From Haloarcula nitratireducens (GTDB taxonomy: Archaea; Halobacteriota; Halobacteria; Halobacteriales; Haloarculaceae), in assembly GCF_019599505.1 (NCBI RefSeq), contig NZ_RKLT01000002.1, forward strand, positions 186,001 through 250,000: 64,000 bases of DNA, given 5' to 3'. Position numbers and translations under genes: made by a program. Under the pieces are notes generated by a model. The model was given only the letters and a program-made list of their open reading frames with translations. It did not search any database and was not told the origin of the DNA. Shown here piece by piece: positions 43,640 to 53,866 of the stretch (position 1 is its first letter; each line of letters starts with the position of its first letter).

Positions 43640-43984
43640 ATGACAGTCACCGAAGCCGAGATCGACCCGACGCGGTTCCTCGAGGACGTCGAAATGCGTA
43701 TCGGCGAGATCGTCGACGTCGAACCGTTCCCGGAAGCTCGAAAGGACGTGTACAAACTCGACGTGAACTTCGGCGACGGGACGCTCCAGTCGGCCGCCGG
43801 TCTCACCGACGTCTACGACCCCGAGGACCTACTGGGGGCACAGGTCGTCGCCGTCGTGAACCTCGGGCCGGTCACCGTCGCCGGGTTCGAGAGCGAGTGT
43901 CTGATCACGGGCGTCGACGGCGAGGACGGCGTCGTCCACCTGACGACAGAACGGGACGTCGAACCCGGGACGCGCGTCTACTGA
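43640..43984 (+). CDS. tRNA-binding (EMAP/CsaA-like) domain protein
   Basis: This 114-aa OB-fold protein of the Trbp111/CsaA type carries VEMRIGEIVDVEPFPEARK, YKLDVNFGD, DLLGAQVVAVVNLGPVTVAGF and ESECLITG. Such domains bind tRNA or act as export chaperones. It is stand-alone here. The start is the ATG at 43640; the upstream in-frame stretch is an antisense shadow. Confidence 0.87.
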   Translation: MTVTEAEIDPTRFLEDVEMRIGEIVDVEPFPEARKDVYKLDVNFGDGTLQSAAGLTDVYDPEDLLGAQVVAVVNLGPVTVAGFESECLITGVDGEDGVVHLTTERDVEPGTRVY

Positions 43985-44059
43985 AAAGGAATTTTCTTCA
44001 CATCCCTCGTGTGAAGGTTCGAAATCTATTAGTGCCGCCAGTGGATACGGAACGCAACT

Positions 44060-44269
44060 ATGACATTCGCGCGAACCGCCGGCTGGGCCGCCGTCGCGCT
44101 CGTACTGATGGCGCTGGCCGTGCCGTGGTTCCTCTGGCGGGATGCGAGCGTCGCGTTCGGCCTCCCGGTGTGGCTCTGGTGGCACGTCGGCTGGATGGTG
44201 CTGGCGAGTATCGTCTTCGCCGTTTTCGCCCGCACCGACTGGGGGCTCGGCGTCGAGGAGGTGCGCTGA
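44060..44269 (+). CDS. DUF3311 small membrane protein
   Basis: This 69-aa protein has two transmembrane helices (about 7-25 and 38-58) with VPWFLWRDASVAFGLPVWLWWHVGW between them. This layout is that of DUF3311, typically encoded next to SSS-family symporters as a small partner subunit. Its stop overlaps the symporter start (TGATG, 44267-44271). Confidence 0.88.
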   Translation: MTFARTAGWAAVALVLMALAVPWFLWRDASVAFGLPVWLWWHVGWMVLASIVFAVFARTDWGLGVEEVR

Positions 44270-45792
44270 TGGCCGACACCGCGCTCCAGTTGGGCATCGT
44301 CGGCGCGTACATGGTCGTCGCGCTGGCCGTCGGGGTCGTCGCCTACCGCCTGACCGAACGGAACGCCGAGGACTACTACCTCGCCAGCCGGACGCTCGGA
44401 ACCGTCGTCCTCCTCTTCACGACCTTCGCGACGCTGCTGTCGGCCTTCACGTTCTTCGGCGGACCGAACCTCGCCTTCAGCGCCGGTCCCGAGTGGATTC
44501 TCGTGATGGGACTGATGGACGGCATCATCTTCGCCGTCCTCTGGTACGTGCTGGGCTACAAGCAGTGGCTGGTCGGCAAGCGCCACGGCTACGTCACGCT
44601 CGGGGAGATGCTGGGCGACCGCTTCGGCTCGACGCGCCTTCGCGTCCTCGTCGCCGTCGTGAGCCTCGTGTGGCTGTTCCCGTACGTGATGCTCCAGCAG
44701 AAGGGGGCCGGGCAGGCAATCGTCGGCCTGACGAACGGGCAGGTCCCCTTCTGGGTCGGCGCGGGCGGTATCACGCTGTTCATGATCCTGTACGTCGCCG
44801 TCTCGGGGATGCGCGGCGTCGCCTGGACCGACACGATTCAGGGCCTGTTCATGCTGTCGCTCGTGTGGGCAGCCGTCGCGTGGATTCTCACGTCCGTCGG
44901 CGGGGCCGGCGCGGCCACCCAAACGCTCGCGGAGTCGAACCCGGAGTTCCTCGCGCTCGGCGGCGGCCTCTACACGCGGCAGTACATCGTCTCGACGGCC
45001 GTGAGCATCGCCTTCGGCGTGACGATGTTCCCCCAGATCAACCAGCGCTTCTTCGCCGCCGGGTCGAAGACGGTGCTCAAGCGGACGTTCGCCCTGTGGC
45101 CGATTCTCGTCCTCCTCCTGTTCGTCCCGGCGTTCATGCTCGGGTCGTGGGCCGCGGGACTGGGCGTGACGGTGCCGGAAGGCGGCAACGTCGTTCCCGC
45201 GCTTCTGGGCGAGTACACGCCGGCGTGGTTCGCCGCGCTGGTCATCGCCGGCGCGATGGCCGCGATGATGTCCTCCAGCGACTCGATGCTGCTGTCGGGG
45301 TCGTCGTATCTCACCCGCGACGTCTACCGGCCGCTGAAGCGCGCGTTCGGGAGCGGCGACACGGACGACGCCCGCGAGACGCTCGTCGCCCGCGCGGGCG
45401 TCGTCATCTTCGCCGCGCTCTCCTTCGTCGCCAGTCTCTACTCGCCCGGCACGCTCGTCCAGATCGGCGACACCGCCTTCAGCGGGTTCGCGCAGCTCAC
45501 CCTGCCCGTCGCGCTCGCGCTCTACTGGCGCGGGACGACCCGCGACGGGATGTACGCCGGCATCGTCGGGAGCCAGTTGTTCTACGTCCTGCACGTCTTC
45601 CCCGTCGTCGAGACGCTCGCCGGCCTCGTCGGCCTCGCCATCTCGCTCCCGACTGCCTATCTCGGATGGACGCCGGGGATCGTCGGTATCCTGCTGGGAG
45701 CCCTCTTGACCGTCGCCGTCTCGCTCGCGACCAGCGCCGCCCCCGAGGAGAACCGCGCGGCCTATCAGGTCGAGAGCGTCGACGCCGACTGA
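44269..45792 (+). CDS. Sodium:solute symporter (SSS family)
   Basis: This 507-aa permease has about 13 hydrophobic segments. AEDYYLASRTLG near residue 37, FTFFGGPNLAFSAG near residue 60, SGMRGVAWTDTIQG near residue 177 and MAAMMSSSDSMLLSGSSYLTRD near residue 335 are typical of SSS (LeuT-fold) transporters. The solute could be an organic acid or pantothenate-like compound; this is not determinable. It is an operon with DUF3311. Confidence 0.93.
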   Translation: MADTALQLGIVGAYMVVALAVGVVAYRLTERNAEDYYLASRTLGTVVLLFTTFATLLSAFTFFGGPNLAFSAGPEWILVMGLMDGIIFAVLWYVLGYKQWLVGKRHGYVTLGEMLGDRFGSTRLRVLVAVVSLVWLFPYVMLQQKGAGQAIVGLTNGQVPFWVGAGGITLFMILYVAVSGMRGVAWTDTIQGLFMLSLVWAAVAWILTSVGGAGAATQTLAESNPEFLALGGGLYTRQYIVSTAVSIAFGVTMFPQINQRFFAAGSKTVLKRTFALWPILVLLLFVPAFMLGSWAAGLGVTVPEGGNVVPALLGEYTPAWFAALVIAGAMAAMMSSSDSMLLSGSSYLTRDVYRPLKRAFGSGDTDDARETLVARAGVVIFAALSFVASLYSPGTLVQIGDTAFSGFAQLTLPVALALYWRGTTRDGMYAGIVGSQLFYVLHVFPVVETLAGLVGLAISLPTAYLGWTPGIVGILLGALLTVAVSLATSAAPEENRAAYQVESVDAD

Positions 45793-45823
45793 GACAGATT
45801 CTTGTGGGTTATTTCCGGATAGC

Positions 45824-45841
45824 GCCGACCCCGGGGTCGGC
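45824..45841. terminator. 18-bp perfect palindrome downstream of the symporter
   Basis: GCCGACCCCGGGGTCGGC is a perfect palindrome starting 32 bp after the symporter stop. Its flanks (CCGG at 45816-45819, CCGG at 45846-45849) extend it into an imperfect 34-bp inverted repeat. There is no T-tract, so transcription termination is not proven; a protein-binding site is an alternative. Confidence 0.4.
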
Positions 45842-45972
45842 ACTACCGGTAAATCGCTACAACGAGCGGTGTGTGGCGGTTCGGTGGCAGAGACGCCGGC
45901 CCTCACTCGGCTGTGGCGAGCGGGCGCACGACCGGAGGCCCGTTATGACGCCCCGCGGCGAACGGCTCCCGT

Positions 45973-46455
45973 ATGAGCTTAGAACACGCAGAGGCACCCG
46001 ACTTCTCGCTCGAAAGCACCGCCGGCGGGACGGTCTCGCTCTCCGAACACTTAGAAGACGGCCCCGCCGTGATTCTCGTCAACCGCGGCCACTGGTGCAG
46101 TTTCTGCGCGGAGCAACTCCAGACGTTCAGCGAAGTGTCCTACGACCTCTGGTTCAACGATAACGTCGATATCCTCCCCGTGGTGACCTCACCGCTCCCG
46201 AAGGTGACCGAGATGCGGGACCGCTACGACCTCGATTTCCAGTTGCTCGCCGATCCCGACGGCGAGGTCGCCGAGCAGTACAGCGGGACCGAGGAGACGA
46301 GCCACGGCCTGACCGGCATCGCCGGGACGTACGTCGTAGACGAAGACGGGACCGTCCAGTACGAACAGGTCGCGGACCACCCCGCCGACCGCACCTACGG
46401 GAACTTCGTCCGGTACTACGTCCGCAACGGGTACGAGGACCCCCTCGGCGAGTGA
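45973..46455 (+). CDS. Peroxiredoxin / AhpC-TSA family thioredoxin-fold protein
   Basis: This 160-aa protein has EAPDFSLESTAGGTVSLSE at the N-terminus and a CxxC in RGHWCSFCAEQL near residue 40, where peroxiredoxins have PxxxTxxC. It therefore has a thioredoxin-like redox pair and may be a thiol reductase or BCP-like peroxidase. DADPDGEVAEQY-type strands complete the fold. Confidence 0.87.
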   Translation: MSLEHAEAPDFSLESTAGGTVSLSEHLEDGPAVILVNRGHWCSFCAEQLQTFSEVSYDLWFNDNVDILPVVTSPLPKVTEMRDRYDLDFQLLADPDGEVAEQYSGTEETSHGLTGIAGTYVVDEDGTVQYEQVADHPADRTYGNFVRYYVRNGYEDPLGE

Positions 46456-46561
46456 ACACGGCCTCGGATCGGCCGTTTTCTACGTCTCGTCTCCCCTGTC
46501 TATTCCCGGCAGGTCGTCCGGATAGGTGAACCTACAAGGGCGTGCAGTCCGACGGTTGCGT

Positions 46562-46984
46562 ATGGACCTCAACGAGAACGTTGGTGGCCGCGACCGACTC
46601 GCCCGCGCAGCGCTCGCCGTCGTGCTGACCGTCGCGGCGGTTCGCTCGCTCCGGAACGGCAAGCGTCTGCGCGGACTGCTCGCCGGCATCGGCGCGCTCG
46701 TCTTCGGCTTCAACGCGACCAGCGGTTACTGCAGTGTGAACGACGTGCTGGACCGCGACACGACCGGCGGCGAGAGCGACGAGGACGAGGAGGAGGAGAC
46801 GGTCGTCTCCATCAGCGAGAGCGACGGAGACGACGAGAGCAGCGACGGGGCGTCGAGCGCCGGCTCGAAGAAGGCCGAGCGAGGCTGGACGCTGACGTGT
46901 GCCGCCTGCGGTAACGACATCGTCACCGGCGAGGCGCGCGGCCCGAACGAGAGCGGCGACATCGTTCACGAGACCTGCAACTGA
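46562..46984 (+). CDS. DUF2892-like membrane protein with C-terminal Cys motif
   Basis: This 140-aa protein begins DLNENVGGRDRLARAALAV and continues into a helix pair ending TSGYCSVND, the pattern of DUF2892 (YgaP-type inner membrane) domains. An acidic Ser/Asp linker (about 62-103) leads to a C-terminal CAACGNDI ... HETC zinc-binding-like end. I chose the ATG at 46562 because an AT-rich CTACAAG lies about 27 nt before it; a GTG at 46526 also exists. The function is unknown. Confidence 0.72.
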   Translation: MDLNENVGGRDRLARAALAVVLTVAAVRSLRNGKRLRGLLAGIGALVFGFNATSGYCSVNDVLDRDTTGGESDEDEEEETVVSISESDGDDESSDGASSAGSKKAERGWTLTCAACGNDIVTGEARGPNESGDIVHETCN

Positions 46985-47010
46985 CGACTCGCGTACCGAG
47001 TCTGTTCGCT

Positions 47011-47017
47011 TTTATAG
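47011..47017 (+). promoter_or_regulatory. TATA-like box of the CARF-like gene
   Basis: TTTATAG is centred 25-28 nt before the ATG at 47039. Confidence 0.6.
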
Positions 47018-47038
47018 CCGCCGGGAGGTGTAGTACGT

Positions 47039-47947
<909 letters not shown>

Positions 47948-48495
47948 AACTCTACGCGGTGAACCGGAGAGACGACCGACAACGTGAGTCAACAGCCAGA
48001 AATCCCCGCTAGCGATAGTCGAGCCGCCTGTTATCGGAGAAAGAGAGGAGACCGCGAACAGCCAGAAAGCCCCACCTCGCAAATGATCAATCAGTCGACA
48101 CAGGTGGGACTGAAAGGGGCCGGGCGCTCGATTAGCCCGGACGACGCAAGCACGCGAGCGAAGCGAGCGCGCACAGCGAGTCCCGGCAATCGAGCGGTCG
48201 GGGTCTTTCTGGCTGTTCGCGGTCTTATGCCTCTTTTCTGTAGCGGCCGATTCGCCTCTCGTTAGCGGGGCTTTCCGACTGTCTCAAATCACAGTTACTT
48301 CTCCGACAACAGAAGCTGCGCCTCACCAGAAAACCGAAGTCGTTAATCCCCCGCTTCGCCCACGTACACGTAATGGCGCGTCGAGCAGCTTCCCGCTCCG
48401 TTCTCGTACCCGTAGTAGGGGTCTCCACGCCCCACTAACCCCACCTCTCGACGCCCGCACCGCTTTTCGACCGACCGCGAGTTCGCAGATTCGAC
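47948..48495. other. Intergenic region upstream of valS
   Basis: This gap of about 550 bp contains the inverted-repeat element at 48050-48224 and a valS upstream segment with a G/C-rich imperfect hairpin (about 48411-48440). I see no protein frame with native codon bias. A TTTTCGA (about 48467-48473) lies 27 nt before the valS ATG. Confidence 0.6.
48050..48224. repeat. Nested inverted-repeat element, 175 bp
   Basis: The ends are a perfect 20-bp inverted repeat: GACCGCGAACAGCCAGAAAG at 48050-48069 and its reverse complement at 48205-48224. Inside is a second, 9-bp arm pair, CGCTCGATT at 48125-48133 and AATCGAGCG at 48188-48196. A near-copy of the left arm core (AACAGCCAGAAATCCCC) lies upstream at about 47990-48006. 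The element could be a MITE-like insertion or encode a structured RNA. The internal GTGGGACTGAAAGGGGC segment is one I recall from other haloarchaeal spacers. Confidence 0.7.
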
Positions 48496-51192
48496 ATGAG
48501 TGACACACAGGACCCACCGACCGAGGAATCGACAGCAGACCAGTCAGAGAGCCTCGACGGGGAGTACGACCCCGGCGAGATAGAGCCAAAGTGGCAGGAC
48601 CGCTGGGTGACCGAGGACACCTACGCCTACGACGGGGACGCCGACACCCGCTTCGCCATCGACACGCCGCCGCCGACGGTGTCGGGGAACCTCCATATGG
48701 GCCACCTCTATCAGTTCACCCTCCAGGACTTCGTCGCCCGGTACCACCGGATGGCCGACGACACGGTGTACTTCCCGTTCGGCTACGACGACAACGGCAT
48801 CGCCTCCGAGCGCCTGACCGAGCGCGAACTGGATATCCGCCATCAGGACTTCGAGCGCCGGGTGTTCCAGGAGAAGTGCCGCGACGTCTGCGCGACGTAC
48901 GAGGACGAGTTCACGCAGGACGTCCAGTCGCTGGCGATCTCCGTCGACTGGGACAACACCTACAAGACCATCGAGCCGCGCGTCCAGCGCATCTCCCAAC
49001 TGTCCTTCCTCGACCTCTACGAGCAAGGGCGAGAGTACCGCCAGCGCGCGCCGACCATCTGGTGTCCCGACTGCGAGACGGCCATCTCGCAGGTCGAACA
49101 GGAGGACGAGGACAAGCACACGAAGTTCAACGACATCGCCTTCGAACTGGTCGAGGACGGGAACGGGGACGCCCCCGGCGAGGGCGACGCCGAGGAGACG
49201 TTCACCATCTCCACGACGCGTCCGGAACTCCTTCCCGCGTGTGTCTCGGTGTTCGTCCACCCCGACGACGACGAGAACCAGCACCTCGTCGGCGGCACGG
49301 CGAGGGTGCCGCTGTTCGAGCAGGAAGTGCCCATCATCGCCGACGAGCGCGTCGACATGGAGACCGGCAGCGGCCTCGTCATGTGCTGTACGTTCGGCGA
49401 CCAGAACGACATCGAGTGGTACCAGGCCCACGACCTCGACCTGCGACTGGCCATCGACGAGTCGGCGACGATGACCGAACTCGCCGAGCAGTACGAGGGC
49501 ATGAGCACCACGCAGGCCCGCGCGGCCATCATCGAGGACTTAGACGTCGAGGGCCACCTGCTCGAGTCGCGGGACCACGAACACACCGTGCAGGTCCACG
49601 AGCGCTGCGGCGTCGAGGTCGAGTACCTCGTCACCGAGCAGTGGTACATCAAGCTGCTCGACAAGAAAGACGAGTACCTGCAGGCCGGCCGGGACATGGA
49701 GTGGTTCCCCGAGAAGATGTACAGCCGCTACCAGCACTGGATCGAGGGCCTGGAGTGGGACTGGTGTATCTCCCGCCAGCGCGACTCGGGCATCCCGATC
49801 CCGGTGTGGTACTGCGACGAGTGCGGCGAGCCCACCTTCGCCGAGCGCGAGCAACTGCCGGTCGATCCCCTCTCGGACGACCCGCCCGTCGGCGAGTGCG
49901 AACACTGCGGCCACGACACGTTCACGCCCGAGGAGGACGTCTTCGACACGTGGGCCACCTCCTCGCTCACGCCGCTCATCAACGCCGAGTGGGACTGGGA
50001 CGCCGACAGTGAATCGTTCGAGATGGCGATGGACGAGCTGTACCCCTTCGACCTCCGGCCGCAGGGCCACGACATCATCTCGTTCTGGCTGTTCCACACC
50101 GTCGTCAAGTGCTACGAGCACACAGGCGAGGTGCCCTTCGAGAGCGTGATGGTCAACGGGATGGTCTTAGACGAGAACCGCGAGGCGATGTCGAAGTCGA
50201 AGGGCAACGTCATCCCGCCGAGCGAAGTGCTGGAGAACTTCCCGGTCGACGCCGCCCGCTACTGGGCCGCCGGGACCTCCATCGGCGACGACTTCCCGTA
50301 CAAGGAAGGCGATTTGGAGGCGGGCGAGCGCTTGCTCCAGAAGCTCTGGAACGCCTCGCGGCTGGTCGACCAGCTGACGCCCGCACAGAACGCCGTCGAG
50401 AACGTCCCCGAGGACGATCTGGCGGCCGTCGACCGCTGGATGCTGGCTGAACTCGACGCGACCATCGACTCCGTCACGACGAAGTTCGAGGACTACGCCT
50501 TCTCGAAGGCCCGGAACGAACTGCGCTCGTTCTTCTGGAACACGTTTTGCGACGATTACCTCGAAATCGCCAAGCAACGGCTCTCGGAAGGCGGGAACGC
50601 CTCGACGGAGTACACGCTGCTGACCGCCCATCGGACCTTCCTCCAACTGTTCGCACCGTTCCTCCCGCACATCACGGAGGAACTGTGGAGCAGAATGTAC
50701 GACAGCGACCAGTCGGTCCACACGACGGATTGGCCCGTCGCGGGCGGCTACGAGGCGGACTTAGAAGCGGGCGAGACGGCGATGGAGGTCGTCTCGGCGC
50801 TCCGCCGGTACAAGACCGAGAACGGCCTGCCGCTGAACGCCGACCTCGAACACGTGGAGGTGTACGGTCACGTCGAGGGCTTCGCCGACGCCGTCGCCGA
50901 GGCGATGCACGTCGAGACCTTAGAGACGTTCGAGGACGCCCCCGACATCACGACCGAGATCAGCGACATCGACCTCGACTACTCCGTCGTCGGCCCGGAG
51001 TTCGGCAACGACGTGGGTGCCATCGAGGGCGCGATCGCACAGGGCGACTACGAGATCGAGGACGGGACGCTCGTCGTGTCGGGCGGCGAGTTCGAACTCG
51101 ACGCCGAGATGTTCGAGGTCGAGGAGTCCCGCACCTACTCCGGCGAGGGCGAGATGACCGAGACCGAGAGCGCCGTTGTCGTGGTGCGGTAA
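48496..51192 (+). CDS. valS: Valyl-tRNA synthetase
   Basis: This 898-aa class I synthetase has the HIGH-type motif PPTVSGNLHMGHLYQF near residue 57 and KMSKS-type EAMSKSKGNVIPP near residue 560. An editing domain lies between (about 200-340). A four-Cys zinc motif, WYCDECGEP ... CEHCGHD, sits near residues 436-474. The anticodon-binding domain follows from about 640. The length is normal for archaeal ValS. It charges tRNA-Val. Confidence 0.98.
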   Translation: MSDTQDPPTEESTADQSESLDGEYDPGEIEPKWQDRWVTEDTYAYDGDADTRFAIDTPPPTVSGNLHMGHLYQFTLQDFVARYHRMADDTVYFPFGYDDNGIASERLTERELDIRHQDFERRVFQEKCRDVCATYEDEFTQDVQSLAISVDWDNTYKTIEPRVQRISQLSFLDLYEQGREYRQRAPTIWCPDCETAISQVEQEDEDKHTKFNDIAFELVEDGNGDAPGEGDAEETFTISTTRPELLPACVSVFVHPDDDENQHLVGGTARVPLFEQEVPIIADERVDMETGSGLVMCCTFGDQNDIEWYQAHDLDLRLAIDESATMTELAEQYEGMSTTQARAAIIEDLDVEGHLLESRDHEHTVQVHERCGVEVEYLVTEQWYIKLLDKKDEYLQAGRDMEWFPEKMYSRYQHWIEGLEWDWCISRQRDSGIPIPVWYCDECGEPTFAEREQLPVDPLSDDPPVGECEHCGHDTFTPEEDVFDTWATSSLTPLINAEWDWDADSESFEMAMDELYPFDLRPQGHDIISFWLFHTVVKCYEHTGEVPFESVMVNGMVLDENREAMSKSKGNVIPPSEVLENFPVDAARYWAAGTSIGDDFPYKEGDLEAGERLLQKLWNASRLVDQLTPAQNAVENVPEDDLAAVDRWMLAELDATIDSVTTKFEDYAFSKARNELRSFFWNTFCDDYLEIAKQRLSEGGNASTEYTLLTAHRTFLQLFAPFLPHITEELWSRMYDSDQSVHTTDWPVAGGYEADLEAGETAMEVVSALRRYKTENGLPLNADLEHVEVYGHVEGFADAVAEAMHVETLETFEDAPDITTEISDIDLDYSVVGPEFGNDVGAIEGAIAQGDYEIEDGTLVVSGGEFELDAEMFEVEESRTYSGEGEMTETESAVVVVR

Positions 51193-51290
51193 CGCGGCGG
51201 GAGAGCGCGGCGAGCGACCGCGCTGCGAGGAACCCCGCCGCCGTCGCCGGGACCAGTAGCATCAATGCGGGGGACTCGGTATCTCCACGC

Positions 51291-51467
51291 ATGCAATCGG
51301 AGGCAGAGATACGCGACCGCATCGAGGCGCTGCAAGACGAGTACGACAGCCACGACCCGCCGACCTCCGGACTGGAAGACGAGGCGGAGGTGGCGATCCT
51401 GCGCGCCATCGAGGAACTGGAGTGGGTCCTCGAAGAGCGCGACGACGACGATTCGTTCACTATCTGA
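51291..51467 (+). CDS. Small acidic haloarchaeal protein
   Basis: This 58-aa protein consists of two helices: SEAEIRDRIEALQDEYDSHD and DEAEVAILRAIEELEWVLEE, with an acidic tail. It is probably a coiled coil or helical hairpin. No family is recognised. The codon bias and acidic composition support coding, and it lies 98 bp after valS. Confidence 0.65.
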   Translation: MQSEAEIRDRIEALQDEYDSHDPPTSGLEDEAEVAILRAIEELEWVLEERDDDDSFTI

Positions 51468-51512
51468 CGGCGGAGAGCGAGACGGGAGACGGACCAGCGG
51501 GACCGACGCGAC

Positions 51513-52286
51513 CTACGCGGTCGCCCGCCGCCGCTTCAGTTTCTCGACGCGAGTGGCGAGGGCCAGAAACGTCGCCAGGATCGTCAGGACGACCGCCCAT
51601 CCGGCCGCGAGGTCGTGGGCGGGGAGCGTGTGGTCCAGCCCGCCGGCGACGACCTCGGCCCGGAGAATGGTGTGGTGCGGGCCGCCCAGTACTGCGACGA
51701 AGTAATCCACCACGTCGTTGAAGCCGTACCAGAAGACGGCGACGGCGACCGCGGGCACCGAGAAGCTCGCGTAGCGGTGGATGAGGAACGCCTCGAGCGC
51801 CATCGCGAGGTGGCTCAGGACGAGGAACCAGTAGAGCCACGCCGCGATGCCGCCGGGGCCGTTGATGACCAACTGGACGAACGGCGTCCAGAGGCCGAGC
51901 TTGATACAGCCGAAGAAGGCCAGCGCGTGGAGCCACTCGGCGTTCCAGCCGCGCTTCCACGCGACCAGCGAGAGCCCGATGAACATCGTCGCCGCGGGCG
52001 AGTCGGGGATGAGCGGATACGCCAGTAACGGGGCCGCGCCGAGCTGTCCCTCGACCAGCGGCCGCGCGAGGTTCAGCGGGCGGCCCGCGTAGTACCAGAA
52101 GCCGAAGAGCGTCCCGACGAGGTTGACGAGGGCGACGGGCCACGCCAGTCGGAGGCCGACGTTTTCCAGCCACGTCGGGAGCGGGGCCACGTAGCGCGGG
52201 AGGCCCTCGCTGTCGGGGAGGGGTCCGCCGAAGAACCGCGCGACGACTGCCTCGATGCGCCCGCCGACGCCCTGCTCCGTTGCCAT
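51513..52286 (-). CDS. DUF1405 family membrane protein
   Basis: This 257-aa protein has about six transmembrane helices. Conserved-looking segments are LVNLVGTLFGFWYYAGR near residue 54, PDSPAATMFIGLSLVAW near residue 94, KLGLWTPFVQL, and YGFNDVVDYF near residue 188. These features match DUF1405, whose function is unknown. It is monocistronic. Confidence 0.85.
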   Translation of the reverse strand: MATEQGVGGRIEAVVARFFGGPLPDSEGLPRYVAPLPTWLENVGLRLAWPVALVNLVGTLFGFWYYAGRPLNLARPLVEGQLGAAPLLAYPLIPDSPAATMFIGLSLVAWKRGWNAEWLHALAFFGCIKLGLWTPFVQLVINGPGGIAAWLYWFLVLSHLAMALEAFLIHRYASFSVPAVAVAVFWYGFNDVVDYFVAVLGGPHHTILRAEVVAGGLDHTLPAHDLAAGWAVVLTILATFLALATRVEKLKRRRATA

Positions 52287-52316
52287 ACCGGGCGGTAGGG
52301 AGGCGGCGGCAAAACG

Positions 52317-52664
52317 CTAGCGGTCGAACCAGGTCAGAACCGGATCTCGAAGCGCGCGCCGCCGGCCTCGCTCTCGGCGACGGTCACCGACCAGTCGTGT
52401 CGGTCCGCGATGGTCCGCCCGAACGGTCCGGAGGAGTTCGAGCCCGTCGATCGGCTCCACGTCGTAGTCCGAGACGACGCAGTCGACGTCGGTGGTCGCC
52501 GGTCGCTCCGTGACCCGTGCGGGGTCGGCGAGGGTGTCGATTTCGAGGTCGTCGGACTGGCGTGCCACCATCGCCGACGACACGTCCAGGAAGTCGACGT
52601 TGTCGTCGACGTGCAAAACCCGCGCCCGCTCCTCGCGCTCCACCGGAGACCACTCCGTACCCAT
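52317..52664 (-). pseudogene. Remnant of a receiver-histidine kinase gene with an internal deletion
   Basis: From the ATG at 52664 a receiver domain is readable: [34 protein letters not shown]. Immediately after that, in a different frame, is the C-terminal end of a histidine kinase ATPase domain: [20 protein letters not shown] then RFEIRF and a stop at 52334-52336. In the receiver frame the ORF ends at 52317 with unrelated sequence. The middle of the parent gene (PAS, HisKA, most of HATPase) is missing. CGGACC occurs on both sides of the junction. The promoter is intact. Confidence 0.8.
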
Positions 52665-52685
52665 CGCACACAGTATGTGCATCAC

Positions 52686-52696
52686 GTTATAAAAGG
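52686..52696 (-). promoter_or_regulatory. TATA-like box upstream of the receiver/kinase remnant
   Basis: CCTTTTATAAC on the minus strand lies 27 nt before the ATG at 52664. It is one of the best TATA matches in the window, so the remnant may still be transcribed. Confidence 0.6.
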
Positions 52697-52790
52697 CTAC
52701 AGGGGTATCCACACCGCGTTCGCCGCAGTTCGTCACGTTCCGCTCCGGTTCACGCCGGTCTCGTCTCTCAGTTCCGGCCAAGGACAACCG

Positions 52791-52800
52791 TTAGGTAAAT
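52791..52800 (+). promoter_or_regulatory. TATA-like box of pdxS
   Basis: TTAGGTAAAT is centred about 26 nt before the ATG at 52821. Confidence 0.45.
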
Positions 52801-52820
52801 CCAGTTCCAAGCCGCTGACA

Positions 52821-53729
52821 ATGCCCGAAGCTACCGATCTAGAGGAGCTGCGCCGCGGGACCGATCTCGTCAAGCGCGGCTTCGCGAAGATGCAGAAGGG
52901 CGGCGTCATCATGGACGTCGTCACGCGCGAACAGGCCCGCATCGCCGAGGACGTCGGCGCAGTAGCGGTGATGTCCTTAGAGGCCGTCCCGGCCGATATC
53001 CGGAAACGCGGCGGCGTCGCACGGATGGCAGACCCCGCGGAAGTCGAGCAGATCATCGACGAGGTGTCGATCCCCGTGATGGGCAAGTCCCGCATCGGCC
53101 ACACCAAGGAAGCCCAGATCCTGGAAGCGACGGGCGTCGACATGATCGACGAGAGCGAGGTGCTCACGCCCGCCGACGACCGCTACCACATCGACAAGCG
53201 CGACTTCACCTCGCCGTTCGTCTGCGGCGCGCGCAACCTCGGCGAGGCCCTGCGCCGCATCGAGGAGGGCGCGGCCATGATTCGGACGAAGGGCGAAGCC
53301 GGCACCGGCGACGTGAACCAGGCCGTCCACCACCAGCGCAACATCAAGGGCTCCATCCGCCAGCTCGAAGGCGCGAGCTACGAGGAGCGCGAGAAGTGGG
53401 CGCGCGAGAACGAAGCGCCCGCCGAACTCGTCCACGAGACGGCAGAGATGGGTCGTCTCCCCGTGGTGAACTTCGCCGCCGGCGGCATCGCCACCCCGGC
53501 CGACGCCGCGCTGATGATGCACCACGGCTGTGACGGCATCTTCGTCGGGTCGGGCATCTTCGGCGCGGAGGACCCCGAGGCGATGGGCGAGGCCGTCGTC
53601 GAAGCCGTCAACAACTGGGACGACCCCGAGACGCTCGCCGAGATCAGCAAGAACATCGGCTCTGGCATGCGCGGCGACGCCAACGCCGACCTCCCCGAGG
53701 AAGAGAAACTGCAGGGCCGCGGCGTCTGA
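52821..53729 (+). CDS. pdxS: Pyridoxal 5'-phosphate synthase, PdxS subunit
   Basis: This 302-aa TIM barrel makes PLP from ribose 5-phosphate, glyceraldehyde 3-phosphate and ammonia. [20 protein letters not shown] has the conserved Asp, [10 protein letters not shown] the catalytic Lys, and [25 protein letters not shown] and [10 protein letters not shown] complete the family pattern. The glutaminase partner pdxT is not adjacent. The ATG at 52821 begins [13 protein letters not shown]; upstream frames are shadows. Confidence 0.97.
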   Translation: MPEATDLEELRRGTDLVKRGFAKMQKGGVIMDVVTREQARIAEDVGAVAVMSLEAVPADIRKRGGVARMADPAEVEQIIDEVSIPVMGKSRIGHTKEAQILEATGVDMIDESEVLTPADDRYHIDKRDFTSPFVCGARNLGEALRRIEEGAAMIRTKGEAGTGDVNQAVHHQRNIKGSIRQLEGASYEEREKWARENEAPAELVHETAEMGRLPVVNFAAGGIATPADAALMMHHGCDGIFVGSGIFGAEDPEAMGEAVVEAVNNWDDPETLAEISKNIGSGMRGDANADLPEEEKLQGRGV

Positions 53730-53866
53730 GGCGGACGGCTTCTCCCGGTCTCGGGGCGGCGATATCGCTCTCGTTTCTCCGCCTCGCCGTCGAACCGCCC
53801 TCGTCGGGACAGAGACGAAGACACAAGTCGCTACGACTTCGATAAGGGTGTGTGCAGGGGACCGCC

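Noticed and set aside
44029..45906. 625-residue minus-strand open frame opposite the symporter
   Set aside because: Same reason: antisense of a membrane protein gene, no recognisable fold, and the plus strand has full SSS motifs.
48084..48264. Small protein encoded inside the inverted-repeat element
   Set aside because: The translation is Arg/Ser/Ala-rich without native codon bias and lies between inverted-repeat arms; a structural or mobile element explains it better.
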